From: Cellulophaga baltica
GTDB taxonomy: Bacteria; Bacteroidota; Bacteroidia; Flavobacteriales; Flavobacteriaceae
DNA length: 64,000 nucleotides
NCBI RefSeq assembly: GCF_018861125.1
Contig: NZ_JAHKQN010000013.1
Coordinates: 389,464 to 453,463, forward strand
Direction of reading: 5' to 3'
In this document: positions 1 to 10,151 of the stretch, one piece after another
How the letters are laid out: each line of letters opens with the position of its first letter
Position numbering within the stretch: position 1 is the stretch's first letter
Made by a program: the position numbers and the translations under genes
Notes under the pieces: generated by a model
Seen by the model: only the letters and a program-made list of their open reading frames with translations
The model's database searches: none
Told to the model about the DNA's origin: nothing

Positions 1-22
1 CTGTAAAGGGTTTTTTAATTTA

Positions 23-30
23 TATATTTG
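23..30 (+). promoter_or_regulatory. Putative -7 promoter element for the exported hypothetical gene
   Basis: TATATTTG matches the Bacteroidota -7 consensus TAnnTTTG and lies 26 bases before the ATG at 57. No clear -33 TTG is visible. The motif turns up by chance roughly once per 1-2 kb per strand in DNA this A+T-rich, so this is suggestive only. Confidence 0.4.
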
Positions 31-56
31 GTTTACTACAATAAATTAACCAAATT

Positions 57-962
57 ATGATTTCTAAAAAAAGTTATATAATCTGTATTTTAATATTATC
101 TGTATTTATTGGCATGGCTCAAGAAAAAAGTACTACATATTATGATGAATACTGGAATGAGACTACTAAGGGAGATGCTACTTATTACAGAAAAAGACCT
201 TTAGAGAAAAAACAATATCAATATTCAGAGCCAACAACTATTTATGATAGAGATGAGACTTCTATAAATTATGATGAAGAATTAAAACTTGATCCCCCAA
301 TAAAGTCAGTTTACAAAAACGGTAAAATCTTTGATGGTATAGAATTTGATTTTTCAAAACATAATTTTTCTAAAAAAACATTAAAAAATGGTATAACTCA
401 ATCTTTGTCTTTATATGTGTTTGCTATGCATTATGCCAATGCTATTAAGATTATAGCCACAGACACCGGCTATACAGTTACAGAGACTATACACCCGAAA
501 ATTAAAATAACAGCTAAAAACGGTACTATATCATTCACATATGATGACAAAATTTTCCGTTCTAAAATAAAAAATGAATTGGCCAACTTAACAATAATAT
601 ACAGTATTAAGAATGACACTATAATTCCAATAAAAAAATGGAACGAAGATTTACTTTACACCCAAAAATATTTGGAAACTTACAAAAGTGATTTCTTAGG
701 GCAATATTATACCAAGTTAGGGCCGTCAGATTATTCAGCAGCTAATGCTTTTTTAAAGCTCAAAGAACAAAATAATAATGAAGATTTTGAAGCGATTTCT
801 TCGATTACTTACGATAGCGAAGGTTTACCATATCACGGAATGCTAATTGAAAATTTCAAAACAAAATATCAAGGCACAATCTATAAAGAAAGAGTAAAAG
901 GTAAAACTTTAAAAAATGCTACATTAAAAGATTTGAATGAATTTTATGAAAAGAATTATTGA
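57..962 (+). CDS. Exported protein of unknown function
   Basis: A 301-residue protein that I do not recognise. It begins with a clear Sec signal peptide (lysines at residues 4-5, then a hydrophobic stretch to about residue 20, cleavage probably after GMAQ). The mature part is hydrophilic and rich in Lys, Tyr and Asn, without transmembrane segments or cysteines that would suggest a lipoprotein. The middle (about residues 90-200) looks beta-rich, and the C-terminal part (about 245-300) has a short 'DSEGLPYHGMLIENFK' stretch that loosely recalls MORN-type or YwqK-like repeats, but I would not assign it. It is probably periplasmic or surface-exposed. It stands alone with its own promoter-like motif and a terminator shared with katG. 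Confidence 0.75.
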   Translation: MISKKSYIICILILSVFIGMAQEKSTTYYDEYWNETTKGDATYYRKRPLEKKQYQYSEPTTIYDRDETSINYDEELKLDPPIKSVYKNGKIFDGIEFDFSKHNFSKKTLKNGITQSLSLYVFAMHYANAIKIIATDTGYTVTETIHPKIKITAKNGTISFTYDDKIFRSKIKNELANLTIIYSIKNDTIIPIKKWNEDLLYTQKYLETYKSDFLGQYYTKLGPSDYSAANAFLKLKEQNNNEDFEAISSITYDSEGLPYHGMLIENFKTKYQGTIYKERVKGKTLKNATLKDLNEFYEKNY

Positions 963-965
963 AGT

Positions 966-1000
966 AAAAAAGGGTGACTTAACGATAAGTCACCCTTTTT
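966..1000. terminator. Bidirectional intrinsic terminator
   Basis: A perfect 11-bp stem (971-981 with 986-996, loop ACGA) is flanked by an A run on the left and a T run on the right. It can therefore stop transcription of the plus-strand hypothetical gene and of minus-strand katG, which converge here. Confidence 0.9.
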
Positions 1001-1023
1001 ATATAAAAACATTTTACTACTTA

Positions 1024-3312
<2,289 letters not shown>

Positions 3313-3419
3313 TTATATAACTAACTACTGCTAAATTATAAGAATTAAATCTATTAAAATTATTTTTTTAATAGATAAAAACTATTTAACGATTGTCGAT
3401 ATCATATAGGATAAATATA

Positions 3420-3427
3420 CAAAACTA
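3420..3427 (-). promoter_or_regulatory. Putative -7 promoter element for katG
   Basis: The minus strand reads TAGTTTTG, matching TAnnTTTG, 138 bases before the katG ATG. No convincing -33 TTG is seen, and the implied leader of about 130 bases is long. I see no obvious OxyR-type operator in the gap. Confidence 0.3.
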
Positions 3428-3482
3428 ATTTGTAGTCTTTTTATTGTTAAAATTATTAGATTGTAAATTTAACTTAAAGTAC

Positions 3483-3513
3483 AAAAAAAGCCTGAAATAT
3501 TCAATTTCAGGCT
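3483..3513 (-). terminator. Intrinsic terminator of glyS
   Basis: A 10-bp perfect stem (3489-3498 with 3504-3513) is followed on the minus strand by a run of seven T. It sits 25 bases past the glyS stop codon. Confidence 0.9.
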
Positions 3514-3537
3514 CTTACATTTTTTTCAATAAAAAAA

Positions 3538-5082
3538 TTAGTTCATTTTCATCAACCATTCTTTCATATCAACTTCTTTACTAATCATTTCTTTAAGATC
3601 TGAAATAGCAACTCGTTGTTGCTCCATTGTATCTCTATGTCGAATAGTAACTGTTTTATCTTCTAAAGATTGGTGGTCTACAGTAATACAAAAAGGTGTT
3701 CCGTTAGCATCTTGTCTTCTATAACGTTTACCAACAGCATCTTTTTCGTCATAAAAAACATTAAAATCCCATTTTAAATCATTCACGATTTCATGTGCTA
3801 ATTCTGGAAGACCATCTTTTTTTAATAATGGGAATATTGCTGCTTTAGTTGGTGCTAAAACTGCAGGCAATTTTAAAACTGTTCTTGTTGTTCCATTTTC
3901 TAATTCTTCATCTTCTAAAGAATTTGAGAAAACTGCTAAAAACATACGATCTAAACCTATTGAAGTTTCAACTACATAAGGCACATAATTTTTCTTCAAG
4001 TCATTATCAAAATACTGTAATTTTTTACCAGAGAATTTTTCATGCTGTGATAAATCAAAATCTGTTCTTGAATGAATACCCTCTAATTCTTTAAAACCAA
4101 ATGGAAACTTAAATTCGATATCTGCCGCGGCATCAGCATAATGTGCTAATTTTTCATGATCATGAAAACGATAATTCTCTTCACCCATACCTAAAGAAAG
4201 GTGCCATTTAATTCTATTTTCCTTCCACTTTTCATACCATTCTTGCTGTGTACCTGGCTGAATGAAAAATTGCATCTCCATTTGTTCAAATTCACGCTGA
4301 CGAAAAATAAATTGACGGGCAACAATCTCATTACGAAAAGCTTTACCTACCTGAGCAATACCAAAAGGAATTTTCATACGCCCAGTTTTTTGCACATTTA
4401 AAAAATTCACAAAAATACCTTGAGCCGTTTCTGGTCTTAAATATAAGTCCATAGCACTATCAGCAGATGCGCCTAGCTTAGTTCCAAACATTAAGTTAAA
4501 CTGCTTAACATCTGTCCAGTTTTTAGAACCTGAAATTGGGCAAACGATATCTAATTCATCAATAAGGTTACGAACATCAACTAAATCTTCATTCTCTAAT
4601 GATTTCCCTAAACGTTTCAATATCGTATCAATTTTTTCTTGATAACCAACCACTCTTGGATTCGTTTCTAAAAATTGCTTTTTATCAAAAGATTCACCAA
4701 AACGCTTTTCAGCTTTTTTAACCTCTTTCTCAATTTTATTTTCAATTTTTGCAGTATAATCTTCAACTAAAACATCGGCTCTATACCTTTTTTTAGAATC
4801 TTTATTGTCTATAAGTGGATCATTAAAAGCATCCACATGACCGGAAGCTTTCCATGTAGTTGGATGCATAAATATTGCCGCATCAATACCTACAATATTA
4901 TCATTCATTTGAACCATGGCTTTCCACCAGTATTCACGAATGTTCTTTTTTAGTTCAGCACCGTTTTGAGCATAGTCATAAACCGCACTTAAACCATCAT
5001 ATATTTCACTAGATTGAAAAACGTATCCATACTCCTTAGCATGAGATATCACTTTTTTAAATTTATCGTCTTGATTTGCCAT
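3538..5082 (-). CDS. glyS: Glycine--tRNA ligase, dimeric eukaryotic/archaeal-like type
   Basis: Class II aminoacyl-tRNA synthetase that charges tRNA-Gly. The 514-residue single-chain form is the alpha2 type used by Bacteroidota, not the alpha2-beta2 GlyQ/GlyS type. The N-terminal region carries the 'HPTTWKASGHVDAFNDP' stretch of this family (about residues 73-89). Class II motif 2 with its FRNE arginine is at about 249-272, and motif 3 (ETSIGLDRMF) is at about 372-381. The HGTP anticodon-binding domain runs from about 405 to the end. A lysine-rich insertion at about 110-165 is usual here. Start is ATG at 5082; a TAnnTTTG-like sequence (5087-5094) lies only a few bases upstream, which would imply an almost leaderless transcript if it is used. 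Confidence 0.98.
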   Translation of the reverse strand: MANQDDKFKKVISHAKEYGYVFQSSEIYDGLSAVYDYAQNGAELKKNIREYWWKAMVQMNDNIVGIDAAIFMHPTTWKASGHVDAFNDPLIDNKDSKKRYRADVLVEDYTAKIENKIEKEVKKAEKRFGESFDKKQFLETNPRVVGYQEKIDTILKRLGKSLENEDLVDVRNLIDELDIVCPISGSKNWTDVKQFNLMFGTKLGASADSAMDLYLRPETAQGIFVNFLNVQKTGRMKIPFGIAQVGKAFRNEIVARQFIFRQREFEQMEMQFFIQPGTQQEWYEKWKENRIKWHLSLGMGEENYRFHDHEKLAHYADAAADIEFKFPFGFKELEGIHSRTDFDLSQHEKFSGKKLQYFDNDLKKNYVPYVVETSIGLDRMFLAVFSNSLEDEELENGTTRTVLKLPAVLAPTKAAIFPLLKKDGLPELAHEIVNDLKWDFNVFYDEKDAVGKRYRRQDANGTPFCITVDHQSLEDKTVTIRHRDTMEQQRVAISDLKEMISKEVDMKEWLMKMN

Positions 5083-5119
5083 GTGGCAAAAATAGAATAT
5101 TACCCTAAAATGAAATAAT

Positions 5120-6016
5120 TTATTTTAAAACAAATTCTGTACTCTGCAGTAATTTTTGATTCTCGAAGATATTTAAAGTATACAAACCTGGTTGTAATGA
5201 ACCTTCAGGCACTTGAATATTATCACAAACTGGTATGTTTTTACCATCAAACTCAAACATAACCTTTTTACTATAAATATTACCGTTAATATTTATACTC
5301 GTTGATTTATGTTCAATTACTTTCTTATTTGGGTCTAAAAATTGTAAGTATATTACTTTTTCTTCATGAATCACATTTACGTCTTCCACGATAGTAACAC
5401 AACCTTTTAATCTAGAAACTGATATTGCCTTATTGGTTTGTGTAACAGCACCACTACGCACTCTATAGGAAACCCCCTCAGCTTCTTGCATACGCAAATA
5501 GCTTTTTATTTTTAACTCTTCATTAAGCCTTTTATTTTTTTGAATTAGAGCCGCTTCAGCTTCAGCTAAAGTAGCACTCTCGCTTTCTAAATAATCAATT
5601 TTTGCCTTGGTCTCATTATATTTTTTAGCCAAAACACTATTATTATACCGTAACGAATTATTCTTAAGTTTTAGACTATCATGAAGCAATTCCATTTGAC
5701 GAAATTCTTTTTTATACTCACGCAACTTTGCAACTGTGAAATTTAAACTACCGACAGAATCTAATAATTGTTCAATTTTATATTTAGAATCTTGAAGTTC
5801 AATTTCATTAACTTCATTAGCAGTTGAAAGTCTATCAACTTCAGTTTTCATTAAAGTAAGGTCTTTTACTAAAATCAATTTCTCTTCTTCTAAAAAGCTA
5901 ATTTTAGTAACTGCCTGGGTATGGCTATAATAAAAGGCAATTAATATGCCTATTACTGTAGCTACCATCGCAGCGAGAATTATTTTATAATTGATTTTAG
6001 TATCTTGAGAGTCCAT
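5120..6016 (-). CDS. Single-pass membrane protein with long coiled coil, function unknown
   Basis: A 298-residue protein. One transmembrane helix lies at about residues 11-30, followed by a long heptad-rich coiled coil (about 38-175) and a C-terminal beta-rich domain (about 185-298) ending in 'LYTLNIFENQKLLQSTEFVLK'-like strands. The topology is probably N-in with the coiled coil in the periplasm. Flavobacterial proteins of this build are, from memory, sometimes named 'chromosome partitioning protein ParA' in databases; I see no Walker A or other ATPase motif here, so that name would be wrong. It is transcribed divergently from comF with a 44-base gap. A scaffold or envelope role is only an inference. 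Confidence 0.8.
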   Translation of the reverse strand: MDSQDTKINYKIILAAMVATVIGILIAFYYSHTQAVTKISFLEEEKLILVKDLTLMKTEVDRLSTANEVNEIELQDSKYKIEQLLDSVGSLNFTVAKLREYKKEFRQMELLHDSLKLKNNSLRYNNSVLAKKYNETKAKIDYLESESATLAEAEAALIQKNKRLNEELKIKSYLRMQEAEGVSYRVRSGAVTQTNKAISVSRLKGCVTIVEDVNVIHEEKVIYLQFLDPNKKVIEHKSTSININGNIYSKKVMFEFDGKNIPVCDNIQVPEGSLQPGLYTLNIFENQKLLQSTEFVLK

Positions 6017-6060
6017 TTTAAAGGTTAAGTAGGTTTTTTTGATTTTAATTATACAAGTTC

Positions 6061-6768
6061 ATGAATAATTGGTTTGTAAAGATAGTAAATGATATTAACA
6101 GAATCCTAGTACCAATAGGGTGTTTTGGATGTAATGCATATTTACGCAAAGGTGAACGGACATTATGCACCGTTTGTCGAAACCAAATACCACTTACCGA
6201 ACAGAATTTTCACAAAGAAAATTCATTTGATCGCATTTTTTATGGTAGAGTAGTCATAAAAAAAGCAGTTTCATTCTTATTTTTTACTCATAATGGAATT
6301 GTAAAAAACTTAATTCATAACCTAAAATACAAAAATCAAGAGCAAATTGGAGACTTTTTAGGAGATTGGTGTGGAACTTTATTGAAAAACGATCCTATTT
6401 TGCAAAAAATTGATTTAGTGGTTCCTGTACCCCTACATAAAAAAAAATTAAACAAGCGTGGTTATAATCAGGTTTCAAATTTTGCGAAACAAGTTGCAAC
6501 ACATTTAAATATAAAATACGAAGAAAATGCTTTAATTAAAACTAGAAATACAAAAACCCAAACTAAAAAAAATAGATTTCTGAGATGGCAAAACAATCAA
6601 AATCTGTTTCAATTAAATAATGAGATAACGGTTCAAAATAAAAACATATTGATTGTAGATGATGTAGTAACAACTGGGGCTACTTTAGAAGCTTGTGCAA
6701 ATGCTTTTAAAACAGAAAACAGTGTTACTATTTATTTTCTTACCATGGCAATGGTTGAAAAAACTTAA
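6061..6768 (+). CDS. comF: ComF family phosphoribosyltransferase-like protein
   Basis: ComF proteins combine an N-terminal zinc ribbon with a type I phosphoribosyltransferase fold, and in naturally transformable bacteria they help take in single-stranded DNA at the inner membrane. This 235-residue protein shows the four-cysteine zinc site (C21, C24, C36, C39) and, at about residues 196-208, the PRPP-binding loop ILIVDDVVTTGAT. The substrate is unknown for the family. There is no signal peptide. It stands alone, divergent from the coiled-coil protein, and no other competence gene lies in this window, so a role in transformation is not supported by context. Confidence 0.92.
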   Translation: MNNWFVKIVNDINRILVPIGCFGCNAYLRKGERTLCTVCRNQIPLTEQNFHKENSFDRIFYGRVVIKKAVSFLFFTHNGIVKNLIHNLKYKNQEQIGDFLGDWCGTLLKNDPILQKIDLVVPVPLHKKKLNKRGYNQVSNFAKQVATHLNIKYEENALIKTRNTKTQTKKNRFLRWQNNQNLFQLNNEITVQNKNILIVDDVVTTGATLEACANAFKTENSVTIYFLTMAMVEKT

Positions 6769-6856
6769 CGTTTTGTTTGGTGATTTAATGGTATTACAAA
6801 ATTGCGTTTTATTAAATTAGTTGTTTCTTTGTTTTTTTAAGACTTTCAAAAGTATT

Positions 6857-8470
6857 ATGATTAGACGAATATTAGCTTGCGTGTTTTTAGTTTTAGCAGC
6901 ATTCTCATTATATCAATGTGCTGTTACAGGTACTCCTTCAGGAGGCATAAAAGATATTATTCCGCCAAAATTAACTAAGGCTGAACCAAAGAATATGTCT
7001 CTTAATTTTAAAGGGAAAAAATTTCGCCTTTACTTTGATGAATACGTTAAACTTAATGATGTTACAAATCAGCTAATAGTCTCGCCACCACTGAAGTATA
7101 CACCAACAATAACACCTTCAAGTACTGCTCAAAAATATGTTGAGGTTTTTATAAAAGATACACTCAAACCAAATACTACTTATACTTTTAATTTTGGACA
7201 AAGCATTGTTGATAATAATGAGGGAAACCCAAATAGTTTTTTTACCTATATATTCTCTACCGGAACTTATATTGATTCGTTGTCATTAAAAGGCGTTGTT
7301 GAAGATGCTTATAATAAAGAAGTTGACTCTTACTTAAGTATAATGTTATATGAAATAGATAGCACTTATAATGATTCTACGGTATTTAAAAGACCTCCGA
7401 ATCATATTACAAATACGCTAGATAGTACATTCCTTTTTGAATTAAAAAATCTTAAAAAAGGTAAATATGCTTTGTTTGGTGTGAAAGATGAGAGCAAGAA
7501 TAATGTTTTTGATCAAGGTTCTGATAAAATTGCATTTTTAAATGACACAATTACATTACCTACTGATGAAACTTATTTACTTACACTCTTTAAGGAAGAA
7601 CCAAACTACGCAATATCTGTACCAAAATATGAATCTAAAAATAAAATAGTATTTGGGTATCAAGGTAATTATGAAGATATTAAAATAAAACCTTTATCAA
7701 TAATACCTGACTCTATTCGTACAAAAATTGCAAAACAACCTGATAAAGACACCCTTAATTTTTGGTTTACCCCTTACGATTTAGACTCATTACAATTTAC
7801 CGTTACTAATGAAAAGCTTAAGCAGAAAGATACCTTTACTATCAAAAGCAGAAAAGTAGGTGTTGATTCTTTTGAATTGAAACCAAATTTCTCAGGCGCC
7901 ATTGGTTTTAAAGATAATTTTTCAATAGCTGTAAATACTCCAATTACCCGTATTGATGATAGTAAAATAAAATTAATAAATAAAGATTCACTTGATGTTG
8001 AGTATTCTACAGTTTTAGATACTTTAAGCAATAGTCTTGGAATAAATTTTGAAAAAGAGCCTAACGAAGCTTATCGTCTTGCAATTTACCCTTGTTTATT
8101 TGAAGACTTTTTTGGTAACACAAATGATACTATAGTTTTTAACCTAACCACTAAAAGTTATGCAGATTTTGGGAACTTAGAACTTGAACTTAGTGGCGAA
8201 GTAACGTACCCTGTAATTGTTCAACTAACTGATGAAAAAGGGGTTAAGAAAAGAGAATTATATGCAACAGAACCTAAATCGTTTTATTTTTCAAACCTTA
8301 CTCCAGGCAACTATTTAGTCAGAGTAATTTCTGATGACAACAATAATAGAAAATGGGATACAGGTAACTATTTAAAAAATATACAACCCGAGCGTGTGAG
8401 TCATTCACCAAAAATAATTGAAATGCGTGCTAATTGGGAAGAGAAATATAATTTTAGTCTTTTAAAGTAA
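6857..8470 (+). CDS. Lipoprotein with Ig-like (SbsA-type) domain
   Basis: I chose the ATG at 6857 over the upstream in-frame ATG at 6821 because it puts a compact lipoprotein signal directly at the N terminus (MIRRILACVFLVLAAFSLYQC; lipidated Cys at residue 21). The mature protein is about 517 residues. The first part (about 30-130) fits the Bacteroidota 'Ig-like domain-containing' family, with the typical 'IIPPKLTKAEPKNMS..FKGKKFRLYFDEYVKL' type opening. The C terminus contains a carboxypeptidase-regulatory-like fold ('LTPGNYLVRVISDDNNNRKWDTG'). It is presumably tethered to the outer membrane. Its exact role is unknown. The last 17 bases overlap the convergent amidase gene. Confidence 0.88.
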   Translation: MIRRILACVFLVLAAFSLYQCAVTGTPSGGIKDIIPPKLTKAEPKNMSLNFKGKKFRLYFDEYVKLNDVTNQLIVSPPLKYTPTITPSSTAQKYVEVFIKDTLKPNTTYTFNFGQSIVDNNEGNPNSFFTYIFSTGTYIDSLSLKGVVEDAYNKEVDSYLSIMLYEIDSTYNDSTVFKRPPNHITNTLDSTFLFELKNLKKGKYALFGVKDESKNNVFDQGSDKIAFLNDTITLPTDETYLLTLFKEEPNYAISVPKYESKNKIVFGYQGNYEDIKIKPLSIIPDSIRTKIAKQPDKDTLNFWFTPYDLDSLQFTVTNEKLKQKDTFTIKSRKVGVDSFELKPNFSGAIGFKDNFSIAVNTPITRIDDSKIKLINKDSLDVEYSTVLDTLSNSLGINFEKEPNEAYRLAIYPCLFEDFFGNTNDTIVFNLTTKSYADFGNLELELSGEVTYPVIVQLTDEKGVKKRELYATEPKSFYFSNLTPGNYLVRVISDDNNNRKWDTGNYLKNIQPERVSHSPKIIEMRANWEEKYNFSLLK

Positions 8471-9227
8471 AATCATCTTTATCATTTAAAAACTTCATTT
8501 TTTTTCTACAGGAAACAATATGCTCTTTTTCTAATATCGCATAAACAATTTCTTCGCTCGTTGAAAAAGTTATTGTATTACCTAAAGCGTCATAAACAGC
8601 ACTATGCCCTGAATACTTGTGTCCTAAATCATCTTCACCAACTCTATTTACACCAATACAATAGGCCATATTTTCTATTGCTCTTGCTTTTAAAAGAATA
8701 TCCCATGCATTAATTCTAATTTTTGGCCAATTAGCAACATATAGCAACACATCGTAATTTTCTACATTTCTTGCCCAAACAGGAAACCTAAGGTCATAGC
8801 AAATTAGCGGACAAATTTTAAAACCTTTATACGTTACAATTGTCTTCATATTGCCTGCTTTAAAAACTTTATCTTCACCTGCTAAGGTGAAAGTATGTTT
8901 TTTATCATAAGTTTGAATTTCACCAGTTGGCTTTATGAAGAATAGCCGATTATAAAAGTTTCCATTTTCTAAAAAAATTATACTCCCAGTTATAGCAGAT
9001 TTTTTTTCTGAAGAGATTTTGAGTAACCAATCAATAGTTAAGCTTCCTTCATTATCACCTATATGCTCTGGACTCATGGTAAAGCCTGTTGTAAACATTT
9101 CAGGAAGAATAATTAAGTCAACCGAATCTTTAATTTTTTTTACTTTATCTGAAATAATCGATCTATTTGCTTGAGGGTTTTCCCAAACTAAAGAAGTTTG
9201 TATTAATGCTATTTTTAATTCAGACAT
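8454..9227 (-). CDS. Omega-amidase, nitrilase superfamily (YafV/Nit2-like)
   Basis: Carbon-nitrogen hydrolase that probably removes ammonia from alpha-keto acid amides such as alpha-ketoglutaramate, a repair or salvage job in glutamine and methionine metabolism. The start is set at 9227 (MSELKIALIQTSL...), giving 257 residues, the normal length; the longer reading from 9281 only adds an unrelated tail through the upstream terminator. The catalytic triad is visible: E43 (LPEMF), K110 (DKKH) and C143 (ICYDLRFP). It is cytoplasmic. Its 3' end overlaps the convergent Ig-like lipoprotein by 17 bases. Family-level assignment is firm; the exact substrate is inferred. Confidence 0.93.
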   Translation of the reverse strand: MSELKIALIQTSLVWENPQANRSIISDKVKKIKDSVDLIILPEMFTTGFTMSPEHIGDNEGSLTIDWLLKISSEKKSAITGSIIFLENGNFYNRLFFIKPTGEIQTYDKKHTFTLAGEDKVFKAGNMKTIVTYKGFKICPLICYDLRFPVWARNVENYDVLLYVANWPKIRINAWDILLKARAIENMAYCIGVNRVGEDDLGHKYSGHSAVYDALGNTITFSTSEEIVYAILEKEHIVSCRKKMKFLNDKDDFTLKD

Positions 9228-9261
9228 TATAAATTTTTTAATAAAGTTAAGTGTTTTCAAT

Positions 9262-9302
9262 AAAAAAAAACAAAGACTCAAAATCTATAATTTTGAGCCT
9301 TT
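9262..9302 (-). terminator. Intrinsic terminator downstream of the ankyrin gene
   Basis: A stem of about 12 bp with one mismatch (9272-9284 with 9290-9302) is followed on the minus strand by nine T. It separates the ankyrin gene from the amidase, which must therefore have its own promoter in the short gap. Confidence 0.85.
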
Positions 9303-9324
9303 AGTATATGAAATATAATTAAAT

Positions 9325-9792
9325 CTATGCAGATAACAAATCTATTACTTCGGTAAAATTTTGCATTTTAGCATGATCTAAAGCTGTTTTATCTCGTGCA
9401 TCTTTTACTGAAGCATCTGCACCATTTGCTAATAATAATTTGGCAATTTCTGGCTTATTAAATGTTGCTGCATAACTTAATGATGTTGAACCCATTGAAT
9501 TAATAACATTCACATTGGCTCCATTTTCAATTAATAACTTTGCAAGACCTAAATATCCTTTAAAACTCACACCCATTAATGCTGTATTACCAACAGAATC
9601 TCTACTATCAATTGGCGCACCTTTTTCAAGTAACAATTCAGTAATTTTTTGTTGTTCATAATATGTTGCTAATATTAATGGTGATGATCCACGTTGATCT
9701 ACACTATTTAATAGCTCTGGATTTTCTGATAACATTTTTGACACTGCATCAGCATTTCCGTTTCTTATTTCATTAAAAAAAATATTACTCAT
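9325..9792 (-). CDS. Ankyrin repeat protein
   Basis: A 155-residue protein made almost entirely of four to five ankyrin repeats (recognisable cores such as 'GSSPLILATYYEQQKITELLLEKGA' region, 'GNTALMGVSFKGYLGLAKLL' and 'DKTALDHAKM' in order). Ankyrin repeats mediate protein-protein contacts. There is no signal peptide, so it is likely cytoplasmic. In several bacteria small ankyrin proteins are encoded beside catalase and support its activity; here katG is about 6 kb away, so such a link is only a guess. It has its own terminator and a possible promoter in the 360-base gap upstream. Confidence 0.92.
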   Translation of the reverse strand: MSNIFFNEIRNGNADAVSKMLSENPELLNSVDQRGSSPLILATYYEQQKITELLLEKGAPIDSRDSVGNTALMGVSFKGYLGLAKLLIENGANVNVINSMGSTSLSYAATFNKPEIAKLLLANGADASVKDARDKTALDHAKMQNFTEVIDLLSA

Positions 9793-10151
9793 AGCATTAC
9801 TTTTTATTTATTAATAACCAATTTAAAAAACTCTTATTATAATTCATTAAAAGCTAATTTTATAATAATGAACTTTATTATTAATGTAAATATATTGCAG
9901 ATTGCCAAATTTAATTTGGTTAATCAATACCATAAAACAATAAATCAATAGTTTTTACCTATTAAAAATCAAATTTTAATTACTATTCTAAATAAAAAAT
10001 AGTTAATTATTAGCCAAATTTAAATTCAAAAGAAGTTTTTTCTCCTTTTTATCTTAAAAAGAATATAAATAATTTAATATTCAGCCTAACAACAGATTAA
10101 GTCTTTTCCTACTAAAATTAAAAAATCTTATCTTTAAAACAAAAACTGAAA
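9793..10151. other. Non-coding gap between ankyrin and histidine kinase genes
   Basis: Very A+T-rich gap between divergent genes. It contains a 15-base palindrome (9905-9919, CCAAATT-T-AATTTGG) overlapping a minus-strand -7-like motif, and a partial copy of its left half near 10013-10022. I found no open reading frame or terminator of note, and no clear plus-strand promoter for the kinase. Confidence 0.6.
9906..9913 (-). promoter_or_regulatory. Putative -7 element for the ankyrin gene, inside a palindrome
   Basis: The minus strand reads TAAATTTG (TAnnTTTG) 114 bases before the ankyrin ATG. It lies inside a perfect palindrome (9905-9919), so a repressor bound there would cover the promoter. 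A TTG is present but 24 bases away, longer than usual. Confidence 0.3.

Noticed and set aside
5120-6016. Naming the coiled-coil protein ParA
   Set aside because: No Walker A, deviant Walker or other ATPase motif is present; only a transmembrane helix and coiled coil.
6061-6768. Natural-competence locus around comF
   Set aside because: No ComEC, ComEA, DprA or pilus gene is in the window; the single ComF does not define a locus.
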